Shown piece by piece: positions 28,192 to 36,387 of a stretch of DNA of 64,000 nucleotides. The notes beneath the pieces are model-generated. The model had not been told where the DNA came from, did not search any database, and saw nothing but the letters and a program-made list of their open reading frames with translations. The stretch covers positions 2,480,001 through 2,544,000 of the forward strand of contig NZ_CP009220.1 of NCBI RefSeq assembly GCF_001277995.1. The letters are read 5' to 3'. This DNA is from Corynebacterium deserti GIMN1.010. GTDB taxonomy: Bacteria > Actinomycetota > Actinomycetes > Mycobacteriales > Mycobacteriaceae. Position 1 is the stretch's first letter, and each line of letters opens with the position of its first letter. The position numbers were made by a program, and so were the translations under genes.

Positions 28192-29345
28192 GTGAGCAGC
28201 AAGGGGGCAAATCAGGATCTCAGCAACTCATCGGTTCCCGCCCCAGTCTGACATTTCGTCTCCTCACCGCAATGTTGGGCGTCGTACTTATCAGCCTTCT
28301 GCTCGCGATGCTGGTCACGGCACTCGTTGGACCTGCGATATTTAACTCCTACCTTGACATCTCCGGCCCCATCGACCCGCGTCAGACTGACATCCACATC
28401 CAGCAGGCGTACAAGGATTCCAACCTCATTGCTCTCGCAGTGGCGGTTCCGATTGCGATTGTTAGTTCCATTGGCGTGAGTTTTTGGCTCTCACACCGCC
28501 TCGGCCAGCCGCTGTGGCAGCTGTCCCGCGCAGCAACGGCGATGAGTTCAGGTGATTATCAGGTTCGCGTGCCCATTACGGATGCCGACAAAGAGGTGGC
28601 AGCGCTGTCCCTGGCGTTTAATTCCATGGCCGACCAGCTTGAACACACCGAAGAGCTGCGCAAAAACATGCTCTCTGACCTTTCCCACGAGATGAACACT
28701 CCTCTTTCTGTCCTCTTGGTATACCTGGATGGACTCCAAGACGGCATTGTGGAGTGGGACGAAGAAACACGTGCCGTGTTTGCCGAGCAACTTGGCCGCC
28801 TTGAGCGCCTCACCGCAGACCTCGATGACGTCTCCCGCGCCCAGGAACACCGCTTTGACCTGGTATATAGCACCGAGAAGGTCGGCCAGCTCATCCATAC
28901 CGCGGCGGGCGCAGCGTCGGCTGCGTACCTGGAAAAAGGCGTGGCGCTTAACGTCGCTGGCACCAATTCCCCTCATCTTGTCCGCGTTGACCGCCAGCGT
29001 TTTGCCCAAGTCATGGCCAATTTGTTCTCCAACGCTTTGCGACACACCCCACCCGGCGGCGAAGTCACCGTCAGCATTTTGCGCCAAGGCACCGGCACCG
29101 TGATCATTGATGTCAATGACAACGGCGAAGGTATTGCCCCCGAAAATGTGAAATATGTCTTTGAACGCTATTTCAGCGTGCACCGCAAAGACTCCCGCCC
29201 CAACTCACCCATCCCGTCCGGCTCCGGGATTGGCCTGACCATTTCCCGCGCGCTCATCGAAGCCCAAGGCGGCACCCTCACCGCCGAATCCGCAGGCCTG
29301 GGCAAAGGTGCGAAGTTTTCTATCCGCCTTCCACTCACCAATTAA
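28188..29345 (+). CDS. Sensor histidine kinase
   Basis: A 385-residue membrane kinase. Segment one is at ~residues 25-50 (LLTAMLGVVLISLLLAML), segment two at ~82-105, with a short ~30-residue extracytoplasmic loop. HAMP follows (LPLWQL... VPITDADKEVAALSLAFN), then the H box LSHEMNTPLSVL, N box VMANLFSNALRHTP, G1 DNGEGIAPEN, F box YVFERYF and G2 GSGIGLTISRAL. The small sensor loop suggests it senses a membrane or intramembrane signal; this is inference. Coupled to the regulator upstream by an ATGA overlap. Confidence 0.9.
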   Translation: MSEQQGGKSGSQQLIGSRPSLTFRLLTAMLGVVLISLLLAMLVTALVGPAIFNSYLDISGPIDPRQTDIHIQQAYKDSNLIALAVAVPIAIVSSIGVSFWLSHRLGQPLWQLSRAATAMSSGDYQVRVPITDADKEVAALSLAFNSMADQLEHTEELRKNMLSDLSHEMNTPLSVLLVYLDGLQDGIVEWDEETRAVFAEQLGRLERLTADLDDVSRAQEHRFDLVYSTEKVGQLIHTAAGAASAAYLEKGVALNVAGTNSPHLVRVDRQRFAQVMANLFSNALRHTPPGGEVTVSILRQGTGTVIIDVNDNGEGIAPENVKYVFERYFSVHRKDSRPNSPIPSGSGIGLTISRALIEAQGGTLTAESAGLGKGAKFSIRLPLTN

Positions 29346-29591
29346 AAGATGCTTTCCGACGCATCTCTCCACCCACCCAGGCGCAGCCCGGGTCCGTGCC
29401 CCACGGCGTCGGACCGCGTCCACCAGCGCCCCTCAAGCCAGATATGCCCCTTTTGTTTGCCCCCGTTTACACCCTCGGTTTAATCAACCGACTGTGTGAA
29501 TGAGTGTTAACAGACTAGGGTTGTGAGCAGCATATCCAGATTTTTCTGGATAATTCCTGGAATTTCTTGAACCCCAATGGAGGACGAACCC

Positions 29592-30158
29592 GTGAAGTCC
29601 CTGAACTCGGCTGCCCGTCGTGGCGCGCTCATGACCGTGGCTGTTGCGTCAGCTCTTGCGCTTGCTTCCTGCAGTGCTGGACAGATCACCCAGACCTCAA
29701 GCCAGGTCGCAGCCGTCGATGGCAACGAGGCAGGCTCTGAAAACGACGCCGTTCTGGTTCGTGATGTCACCATTCACGTCACCGAAGACGGCGAAGCTGG
29801 TGTAAAGTTCACCGCGATCAACCAGGACACCAGCCACACCTCTCACTCCCTTGAGTCCATCACTGTTGATGGCGAAGAGGTAGAGATTGACGGCGCACAG
29901 CCAATCGAGCGTAACTGCTCCCTCGTTGCTGATATCCAGTCCGAGCTTGATCTCCTTGTGGAGCCAGAAGTTGGCTGTATCCAGCACGTAGCAACCTCCC
30001 TGGACAACCCAGGTTTCGCATATGGTGGAGTCGTTCCAGTTGAGTTCACCTTCGACACCGGTTCTTTCACCGTTGACGCAACCGTCTCCGCTCCAGTTCT
30101 GGAGTCCGGGCAGGTCGACCGTGACCTCGGTGAAGGCGCAGGCGAAGAGCCCCACTAA
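29592..30158 (+). CDS. Conserved secreted lipoprotein
   Basis: A 188-residue protein. It has a signal peptide ([20 protein letters not shown]) with lipobox Cys at residue ~28, then a beta-rich mature domain with two Cys (ERNCSLV and EVGCIQHV) that may pair. The start is GTG 29592 because GGAGGA lies 7 bases upstream. Related small lipoproteins precede radA in corynebacteria; function unknown. It ends at a strong terminator, so it is transcribed apart from radA. Confidence 0.82.
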   Translation: MKSLNSAARRGALMTVAVASALALASCSAGQITQTSSQVAAVDGNEAGSENDAVLVRDVTIHVTEDGEAGVKFTAINQDTSHTSHSLESITVDGEEVEIDGAQPIERNCSLVADIQSELDLLVEPEVGCIQHVATSLDNPGFAYGGVVPVEFTFDTGSFTVDATVSAPVLESGQVDRDLGEGAGEEPH

Positions 30159-30176
30159 GCCTTAAGAAGCTCTTTC

Positions 30177-30220
30177 AAACCGCCCTCTTCCAACAATTTG
30201 TTGGAAGAGGGCGGTTTTTT
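30177..30220 (+). terminator. Strong intrinsic terminator after the lipoprotein gene
   Basis: AAACCGCCCTCTTCCAAC and GTTGGAAGAGGGCGGTTT form a perfect 18-base stem around AATTT, followed by a T-run. Confidence 0.92.
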
Positions 30221-30267
30221 CGAACACTATTTCCCTTAGCGTCGCTGGCGCCGTCTAAGGTAGAGGC

Positions 30268-31668
30268 ATGGCAAAAAAGGCTCGCAGCGTACACACCTGT
30301 TCCGAATGTGGTTATTCCAGCCCTAAGTGGTTAGGCCGCTGCCCTGAATGCGGTTCCTGGGGTTCCATGGAAGAACACGCCGTGGGGGACACCAGCCCAG
30401 GTGGCGCAGCACGCGCGGCTGTTTCCGGCGCAGCCCCTGCAGGTCTCACACCCACCTCGCCTGCGGTGCCGATTGGCAAGATTGTGGCGTCGCAAGCCTC
30501 AAGCATTTCCACTGGAATTGCCGAGCTTGACCGCGTCCTAGGCAACGGTATCGTTCCGGGGTCTGTGGTGCTCATGGCGGGCGAGCCTGGCGTCGGCAAG
30601 TCCACGTTGCTGCTGGAGGTGGCAAGTAGGTGGGCATCCATGAAGGAAGGCGATGGCACTCGCACCGCACTGTATGTCACCGCTGAGGAATCCGCAGGTC
30701 AGGTCCGTCTGCGCGCCGAACGCACCGGCGCGGTCAAAGACACCCTGTACCTCGCCGCAGAATCCAATCTGGATGTCGTCTTTGGCCATGTTAACCAGCT
30801 CAAACCCAGTTTGCTCATCGTTGACTCCGTGCAAACCATGCATGCTGCCGGCGTCGAAGGCGTGGCAGGTGGCGTCGCCCAATCCCGCGCCGTCACCGCA
30901 GCGCTGACCACCCTAGCCAAAACCTCCGGCGTACCCATTTTGCTGGTCGGTCACGTCACCAAAGACGGCAATGTTGCAGGCCCCCGCGTTCTTGAGCACC
31001 TGGTAGACGTCGTGCTCAACTTCGAAGGTGACCGCCACTCATCCCTTCGCATGCTCCGCGGCATCAAAAACCGCTTCGGCGCCACAGATGAAGTCGGCTG
31101 CTTCGAACAACAATCCGACGGCATCAAAGAAGTCCCCGACCCCTCTGGCCTCTTTCTCTCCCACCGCGGCTCCACCCCCGACGGCACCGCAGTCACCGTT
31201 GCTATGGACGGCGTCCGCCCACTGCTGGCCGAGGTACAAAGCTTGCTTGTCGACGCCCCCTCCAAGAACCCCCGCAGGGTTGTCACAGGGCTTGATGCCA
31301 ACCGCGTCCCAATGGTCCTCGCCGTACTGTCTGCCCGAGCAGGCCGCCAAACCCAAGGAAAAGACGCCTACGTTGCTACAGTCGGCGGTATGAAAGTCGG
31401 CGAGCCCGCCACTGACCTCGCCGTCGCGCTAGCCACCGCCTCCGCACTAGCTAAGAAACCACTTCCTGACAAAACCGTCGTTCTCGGCGAAGTCGGTCTA
31501 GCCGGCGAAATCCGTCGTGTACCAAACGCGGAGCGTCGCCTCGCTGAGGCCGAACGCTTGGGCTATGAAAAAGCCATCATTCCTGCAGGTTCTGGCATTA
31601 AACGCACAGGTCTCAAGGTGATTGAGGCGTCAACTCTAGTAGAAGCGCTAGCAGCGGTAAGGTTATAG
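30268..31668 (+). CDS. radA: DNA repair protein RadA/Sms
   Basis: A 466-residue RecA-like helicase that promotes branch migration in recombination. The N-terminal C4 zinc finger is CSECGYSSPKWLGRCPECGSW (four Cys), Walker A is GEPGVGKST near residues 105-113, the RadA-specific motif is KNRFG, and the C-terminal Lon-protease-like domain contains DKTVVLGEVGLAGEIRRV. It is followed after 3 bases by disA, a pairing conserved in actinobacteria. Confidence 0.95.
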   Translation: MAKKARSVHTCSECGYSSPKWLGRCPECGSWGSMEEHAVGDTSPGGAARAAVSGAAPAGLTPTSPAVPIGKIVASQASSISTGIAELDRVLGNGIVPGSVVLMAGEPGVGKSTLLLEVASRWASMKEGDGTRTALYVTAEESAGQVRLRAERTGAVKDTLYLAAESNLDVVFGHVNQLKPSLLIVDSVQTMHAAGVEGVAGGVAQSRAVTAALTTLAKTSGVPILLVGHVTKDGNVAGPRVLEHLVDVVLNFEGDRHSSLRMLRGIKNRFGATDEVGCFEQQSDGIKEVPDPSGLFLSHRGSTPDGTAVTVAMDGVRPLLAEVQSLLVDAPSKNPRRVVTGLDANRVPMVLAVLSARAGRQTQGKDAYVATVGGMKVGEPATDLAVALATASALAKKPLPDKTVVLGEVGLAGEIRRVPNAERRLAEAERLGYEKAIIPAGSGIKRTGLKVIEASTLVEALAAVRL

Positions 31669-31671
31669 TCC

Positions 31672-32772
31672 ATGACACCTTCAACCACTCCGGGAACACA
31701 TCCAGACGCACCCAGCTCTGGAACCCAGGATGTGCACACTCTGAAAGGCACACTGCAGCGCCTTGCCCCGGGAACCCCGCTTCGCGACGCCCTTGATCGC
31801 ATCGTTCGCGGCCACACCGGAGCCCTCATTGTTCTTGGCGATGATGAAAACGTCACTTCGATTTGCGATGGCGGTTTTGAATTCGACGTGCCCTTCGCCG
31901 CCACCCGCCTGCGTGAACTCTGCAAAATGGACGGCGCTGTCATCTTGTCCTCTGACATTGAACGCATCAAGCGAGCCAACGTCCAACTGCTGCCCTCCCC
32001 CACCTGGCCAACGCAGGAATCCGGCACCCGCCACCGCTCCGCCGAACGCACCGCTCTACACACCGGTCTCCCTGTCATCGCAGTTTCGGAGTCACAAAAC
32101 ACCATCACCCTCTACGTAGAGGGCAAAGCCCACATGTTAGAGCAGCCTTCTACTTTGCTTAACCGTGCAAACCAGGCGTTGGGAACGATGGAACGTTACC
32201 GTGATCGCCTCGATCAGGTAAACAACCGCCTCCACCTGGCAGAACTTCACAGCTATGTCACCGTCATTGATGTTGTTTCAGTAATACAGCGTGAAGAAAT
32301 GCTGCGCCGCGTCGGCGAAAGCATCGACGGCGATGTCTTGGAACTGGGCAAAGACGCCAAGCAGATCCACATCCAGCTCAGCGAGCTGCGTGGCGACAAC
32401 GATCGCGAGCGCGAAGCCATCATCGCCGACTACCTCGTCACCGACGGCATCCCGTCTGATGAGGAGATCGAAACCGCCCTGGAATCCATCTCTCGACTAG
32501 ATGACAAGGCTTTGATCAAACCCGCCAACATCGCCCGAATCTTGGGGCTTCCACCAACGGAGGAAGCCCTCGACGAACCCGTCATTCCCCGTGGCTACCG
32601 CACCCTCAGCCGCATTCCGCGCGTGCAGAAATTTCTCATGGACAAACTCGTGCTGGAATTCGGCAACCTCGACGCCTTACTCAATGCCACCACCGAGGAC
32701 CTCAGCGCCGTCGACGGTGTGGGTTCCCTGTGGGCACGCCACATCACTGATGGTCTAGGTCGACTCACCTAA
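31672..32772 (+). CDS. disA: DNA integrity scanning diadenylate cyclase DisA
   Basis: A 366-residue enzyme that makes c-di-AMP from two ATP. The DAC domain has the DGA motif (KMDGAVILSSDIERI) and the RHR motif (GTRHRSAERT); a helical linker follows, and the C-terminal helix-hairpin-helix DNA-binding domain ends with LSAVDGVGSLWARHI. A Pro/Thr-rich ~20-residue N-terminal extension precedes the domain. DisA is known to be checked by RadA in other bacteria; here they form one operon. Confidence 0.95.
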   Translation: MTPSTTPGTHPDAPSSGTQDVHTLKGTLQRLAPGTPLRDALDRIVRGHTGALIVLGDDENVTSICDGGFEFDVPFAATRLRELCKMDGAVILSSDIERIKRANVQLLPSPTWPTQESGTRHRSAERTALHTGLPVIAVSESQNTITLYVEGKAHMLEQPSTLLNRANQALGTMERYRDRLDQVNNRLHLAELHSYVTVIDVVSVIQREEMLRRVGESIDGDVLELGKDAKQIHIQLSELRGDNDREREAIIADYLVTDGIPSDEEIETALESISRLDDKALIKPANIARILGLPPTEEALDEPVIPRGYRTLSRIPRVQKFLMDKLVLEFGNLDALLNATTEDLSAVDGVGSLWARHITDGLGRLT

Positions 32773-32788
32773 GACACCCCACAAAGGC

Positions 32789-32820
32789 AAAAAGCTCAGC
32801 CAATCAGCTGAGCTTTTTGT
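32789..32820. terminator. Bidirectional terminator between disA and the convergent gene
   Basis: AAAAAGCTCAGC and GCTGAGCTTTTT form a stem around CAATCA, with A-run and T-run on both sides, so it can act in both directions. Confidence 0.88.
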
Positions 32821-33525
32821 TTACTGCAAGTTAAATGTGATCGCAGGTGAGGGGTTATTGCCAATCACCGTGTGCAAAAAGTACGCGCCGGTAGGAACCG
32901 GGGTTCGATTGTTGCACTGGTTTGGTGCCGAGTTGGTTCGTGACCACGTTGCCTGGAAGTAGCGATCCTCACCAGCTGGGAACACGCTGGTGCCATCCTC
33001 TACCGCGGGGTTGCAGTCAACGTCGGACCAAATGCGTGCATTTGTCGCCAGGTTATACACCTCGAAGCGCAGCACGTTTTCTTCCAGATTGATCTCGCAG
33101 TCCACTGCTGTTGGGTTGTGCACCGTCATGAACAATTCTGGCTGAGCGTTCTCACCAAATGTCGGCTGGCTGGTGCTGGCAGAGATCACCAAGTCGTTGA
33201 GCTCGCAGGAGTTTTTAGGCTCCGCAGCGGTCGCAGTAGTGGTGGAGGTTGGCTCGCCAGTGGTGGTTTCTGCAGCCGACGTGGTTTCAGAAGAACTGGT
33301 TTCTGTAGAGCTTGGAGCCGAAGATGAGGAAGATACAGAGGTTGTTACAGAGGTTGTTGCTGCAGCATTTGTTGCCTGCGGATCCTCGTTTTCCGAAGAT
33401 CCGCCACGTAGCGCAACAACCGCCCAAATGATCAAGGCGATGACAACGAGCAGAATTATGAGCGCAGCCATACGACGGCGCTTGTAAATGATCTCATCAT
33501 GTCTCGGCGTTCCCACACGAAACAC
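32821..33525 (-). CDS. Membrane-anchored protein with Ser/Thr/Glu-rich stalk
   Basis: A 234-residue protein with a short basic cytoplasmic start (YKRRRMAAL), one membrane helix (residues ~20-40, LIILLVVIALIIWAVVAL), a low-complexity stalk of Ser/Thr/Glu (~45-100), and an extracytoplasmic beta domain with four Cys (NSCELND, DCEINLE, DVDCNP, NQCNN) that ends at FNLQ. The start is GTG 33525; a second GTG at 33516 lies soon after a TAATAG that could be the -10 of a leaderless transcript. No function recognised; it resembles other actinobacterial cell-envelope proteins. Confidence 0.8.
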   Translation of the reverse strand: MFRVGTPRHDEIIYKRRRMAALIILLVVIALIIWAVVALRGGSSENEDPQATNAAATTSVTTSVSSSSSAPSSTETSSSETTSAAETTTGEPTSTTTATAAEPKNSCELNDLVISASTSQPTFGENAQPELFMTVHNPTAVDCEINLEENVLRFEVYNLATNARIWSDVDCNPAVEDGTSVFPAGEDRYFQATWSRTNSAPNQCNNRTPVPTGAYFLHTVIGNNPSPAITFNLQ

Positions 33526-33588
33526 TCTATTACTGATTGCCCGTTGAACTGCGGATTAATACGCCGGGCGTGTTGAACATCAAAAGTT

Positions 33589-34215
33589 CTAAATGCCAAC
33601 GTTCTTGGAAATGACAGGCTCGGTGCGACCATCGGAAAGGCGATAGCGCAGACCAATGATGCCTACCGTTCCGGCGTCGACTTCACGCTTGATTTCAGGT
33701 GAGCGGGACAGGATTTGGTTTACGGTTGCAACGACGTGGTGTTCTTCGAAATCCTTGATGGTGTCTAGGCCCTCGGCCTTGGCTTCCAGGATGGACGGCG
33801 CAACCTTTTCAATAAGTACGCGCTGGTAACCACCAGGAATCTCGCCACCTTCGAGGGCGTTGGCGGTTGCGGCAACAGCGCCACAGGATTCGTGGCCCAT
33901 CACGATAACGAGTGGGACACCAATGGATTCGATTGCGTATTCAATCGAAGCGAACACCGCCTGGTCAAGGATTTCGCCCGCGGTACGGACAACAAAAAGG
34001 TCGCCGAGTCCGACGTCGAAAATCAACTCCACAGGGACACGTGAATCCGAGCAGGAAATAACAACGGCAGCAGGTCGCTGACCGGCTCGCAGTTCGCGGC
34101 GACGGGGAGCATCCTGGTTGGGGCGGTCCTCGTTGAAATTCATGAAACGCTCATTGCCCACAGACAGAGCGTTCCATACGGCTGCTGGGGTTCGTTCGAC
34201 ATTACGCAAAGGCAT
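33589..34215 (-). CDS. bca: Beta-class carbonic anhydrase
   Basis: A 208-residue zinc enzyme that interconverts CO2 and bicarbonate. Zinc ligands and the Asp-Arg pair are in ISCSDSRVPVELIF (Cys, Asp-Arg) and IVMGHESCGAV (His, Cys). It is a cytoplasmic protein without a signal peptide. A beta-type enzyme at this locus in C. glutamicum (bca) is known to be needed for growth in air; the symbol rests on that memory. Divergent from mutY. Confidence 0.9.
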   Translation of the reverse strand: MPLRNVERTPAAVWNALSVGNERFMNFNEDRPNQDAPRRRELRAGQRPAAVVISCSDSRVPVELIFDVGLGDLFVVRTAGEILDQAVFASIEYAIESIGVPLVIVMGHESCGAVAATANALEGGEIPGGYQRVLIEKVAPSILEAKAEGLDTIKDFEEHHVVATVNQILSRSPEIKREVDAGTVGIIGLRYRLSDGRTEPVISKNVGI

Positions 34216-34281
34216 ATCGATTATTCTTCCACCGACTAGGTCTCAGAACCTAATAAAAGATTCAGTAGAATCGGCGACACC

Positions 34282-35163
34282 ATGTCATTTACCGCTTTTC
34301 AATCCGCTTTGCTCACCTGGTTCCGCGCCAACGCCCGCGACCTTGCGTGGCGAGACCCCAGCACCAGCGCCTGGGGAATTTTGTTGTCCGAGGTGATGAG
34401 TCAGCAAACACCTGTCGCTCGAGTGGAGCCCATCTGGCGACAGTGGATGGAAACATGGCCAACACCTCAGGACTTTGCGGCAGCCAGCACGGACGAGGTC
34501 CTGCGTGCGTGGGGCAAGCTCGGCTATCCGCGAAGGGCCCTGAGGTTGAAGGAATGTGCGGAAGAAATCGTCGACAAGCATGGCGGCCGTGTGCCAGAAT
34601 CGGTGGAGGAACTGCTCGCCTTGCCGGGCATCGGTGATTACACGGCGCGCGCCGTCGCGGCGTTTCATTTTGGGCAGCGGGTGCCGGTTGTCGACACCAA
34701 CGTACGTCGCGTGTACCAGCGCGCCGTAGCCGGGCGATACCTTGCAGGGCCCGCTAAAAGGAGCGAGCTTAACGACGTCTCCCTCCTTCTTCCCACCTCC
34801 CACGCACCAGAATTTTCCGCAGCGATCATGGAACTCGGAGCCCTCGTCTGCACAGCAACCTCCCCATCGTGCACCGAGTGTCCCTTACTTGACCTGTGTG
34901 AATGGCAAAAACTCGGGTGTCCCTCCCCCAGTGAAGAAGAACTCGCGTCGGCGAAAAAGCGCGTGCAAAAGTTCGTCGGCACCGACCGCCAAGTCCGTGG
35001 CCTGATCATGGACGTACTGCGCAACGCCACAACACCCGTGCCCCAATCTGCCATCGACATTGTGTGGCCCGACGACGCCCAGCGCTCCCGCGCCTTATTT
35101 TCGCTAATTAGCGACGGCCTCGCCGAGCAAGATTCCTCCGGTTACTTCCACCTACCGCGGTAG
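34282..35163 (+). CDS. mutY: A/G-specific adenine glycosylase MutY
   Basis: A 293-residue base-excision enzyme that removes adenine opposite 8-oxoguanine. The helix-hairpin-helix is LLALPGIGDYTARAV, with the catalytic Asp in PVVDTNVRRVYQR; the catalytic Glu is in LLSEVMSQQTPVARV; the iron-sulfur loop is CTATSPSCTECPLLDLC (four Cys). It is shorter than E. coli MutY (350) and lacks most of the NUDIX-like C-terminal domain, as in other actinobacteria. Its end overlaps the small opposite gene by 22 bases. Confidence 0.93.
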   Translation: MSFTAFQSALLTWFRANARDLAWRDPSTSAWGILLSEVMSQQTPVARVEPIWRQWMETWPTPQDFAAASTDEVLRAWGKLGYPRRALRLKECAEEIVDKHGGRVPESVEELLALPGIGDYTARAVAAFHFGQRVPVVDTNVRRVYQRAVAGRYLAGPAKRSELNDVSLLLPTSHAPEFSAAIMELGALVCTATSPSCTECPLLDLCEWQKLGCPSPSEEELASAKKRVQKFVGTDRQVRGLIMDVLRNATTPVPQSAIDIVWPDDAQRSRALFSLISDGLAEQDSSGYFHLPR

Positions 35164-35312
35164 TTCAGTCCTCCCGGCAACTTCACCGAGATACCTCCAC
35201 GGGAGTTGATCGTGACCGGCCCAATCCTTTTGGAACCTGAAACACCTGACTTGGAAACGTTCAGCCAGCTGTCTTTTCCTGTCTTGATTACTTTCCGATA
35301 ATTAAAACCCAT
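35142..35312 (-). CDS. Small DUF4236-like protein
   Basis: A 56-residue protein starting MGFNYRKVIKTG, followed by LNVSKSGVSGSKRIGPVT and ending SVKLPGGLNYRGRWK. The pattern of RK, NxSKSGVS, a glycine-rich middle and a PGGLNY end matches the DUF4236 family (family knowledge). ATG 35312 has AGGG upstream. The frame is open much further upstream, but that part overlaps butA and its promoter and is not conserved-looking. It converges on mutY with a 22-base overlap. Function unknown. Confidence 0.65.
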   Translation of the reverse strand: MGFNYRKVIKTGKDSWLNVSKSGVSGSKRIGPVTINSRGGISVKLPGGLNYRGRWK

Positions 35313-35402
35313 GAGCCCTAGAATAATCATTTTTATTCCTCTAGGGTGGCGGGCGAGGGACCGAATCTTGATTACCCAAATTTCTAGGAAAAAGGACCTG
35401 TC

Positions 35403-36179
35403 ATGAGCAAAGTTGTCATGGTAACCGGCGGTGCACAAGGCATTGGCCGAGGAATTGCAGAAAAGCTCGCCGGAGATGGTTTCGATGTTGCTATCGCCGA
35501 CCTCCCCAGCCAGGAAGAACAAGCACAAGAAACCATCAAGCTCGTAGAAACTGCAGGCCAAAAGGCAGTTTTTATCAGCCTAGATGTCACCGATAAGTCC
35601 AACTTTGAAAGTGCTGTAGATGAAGCCGCCGAGAAACTCGGCGGCTTTAATGTTTTGGTCAACAATGCGGGCATCGCGCAGATCAAACCATTTATGGACG
35701 TCACCGAAGACGATCTTAAGCAGATCTATTCCGTCAACGTGTTCAGCGTTTTCTTCGGCACACAGGTTGCGGCAAAGAAATTCGACGAACTCGGCGTTAA
35801 AGGCAAGATCATCAACGCCGCATCCATCGCAGCGATCCAAGGCTTCCCCATCTTAAGCGCATACTCAACCACCAAGTTCGCAGTCCGCGGCCTCACACAA
35901 GCCGCAGCTCAGGAACTCGCACCGAAGGGCCATACTGTCAACGCGTACGCGCCAGGCATCGTGGGCACTGGTATGTGGGAGCAAATCGACGCGGAACTTT
36001 CCAAGATCAACGGCAAGCCCATCGGCCAAAACTTCGAGGAATACTCTTCCTCCATCGCACTTGGCCGATCCTCCGTCCCTGCGGATGTTGCTGGCTTGGT
36101 GTCGTTCTTGGCATCGGAAAACTCCGACTACGTTACCGGGCAGGTCATGCTTGTCGACGGCGGCATGCTGTACAACTAG
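35403..36179 (+). CDS. butA: Short-chain dehydrogenase, diacetyl/acetoin reductase (2,3-butanediol dehydrogenase)
   Basis: A 258-residue classical SDR that reduces diacetyl and acetoin with NADH. The cofactor motif is TGGAQGIGRGIAEKL, then NNAGIAQ; catalytic Ser is in INAASIAAIQG, Tyr and Lys in YSTTKFAVRG; it ends VTGQVMLVDGGMLYN. The length and the AYAPGIVGTGMWEQID segment fit the acetoin reductase group, so the name is likely though SDR substrates are hard to call from sequence. AGGAAAAAGGA lies before the ATG. It stands alone. Confidence 0.85.
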   Translation: MSKVVMVTGGAQGIGRGIAEKLAGDGFDVAIADLPSQEEQAQETIKLVETAGQKAVFISLDVTDKSNFESAVDEAAEKLGGFNVLVNNAGIAQIKPFMDVTEDDLKQIYSVNVFSVFFGTQVAAKKFDELGVKGKIINAASIAAIQGFPILSAYSTTKFAVRGLTQAAAQELAPKGHTVNAYAPGIVGTGMWEQIDAELSKINGKPIGQNFEEYSSSIALGRSSVPADVAGLVSFLASENSDYVTGQVMLVDGGMLYN

Positions 36180-36202
36180 GTTGTGCCGCTCGACATTGAT
36201 TA

Positions 36203-36235
36203 AAACCCGCCACTGTGTGAGCTGATCGCGGGTTT
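36203..36235 (+). terminator. Possible terminator after butA
   Basis: AAACCCGC and GCGGGTTT form an 8-base stem about 24 bases after the butA stop; the loop is 17 bases and no T-run of length follows, so the call is weak. Confidence 0.45.
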
Positions 36236-36327
36236 AACAGACCATTTTCTTATAGTCGTACGGGCGCCTACTCGATGTCTTTCTGGAAAAGCTGATCTCA
36301 CATGGTCAGCTGACGAGACGCAAAAGA

Positions 36328-36359
36328 GGCCCCGCAACCTTTCATTAGGTTGCGGGGCC
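36328..36359 (-). terminator. Terminator after clpC
   Basis: GGCCCCGCAACCT and AGGTTGCGGGGCC form a perfect 13-base stem around 6 bases. On the minus strand it is followed by TCTTTTG, and it lies 28 bases after the clpC stop. Confidence 0.88.
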
Positions 36360-36387
36360 ACTGTGCTAGGCGTCGTTACACCCGGTG

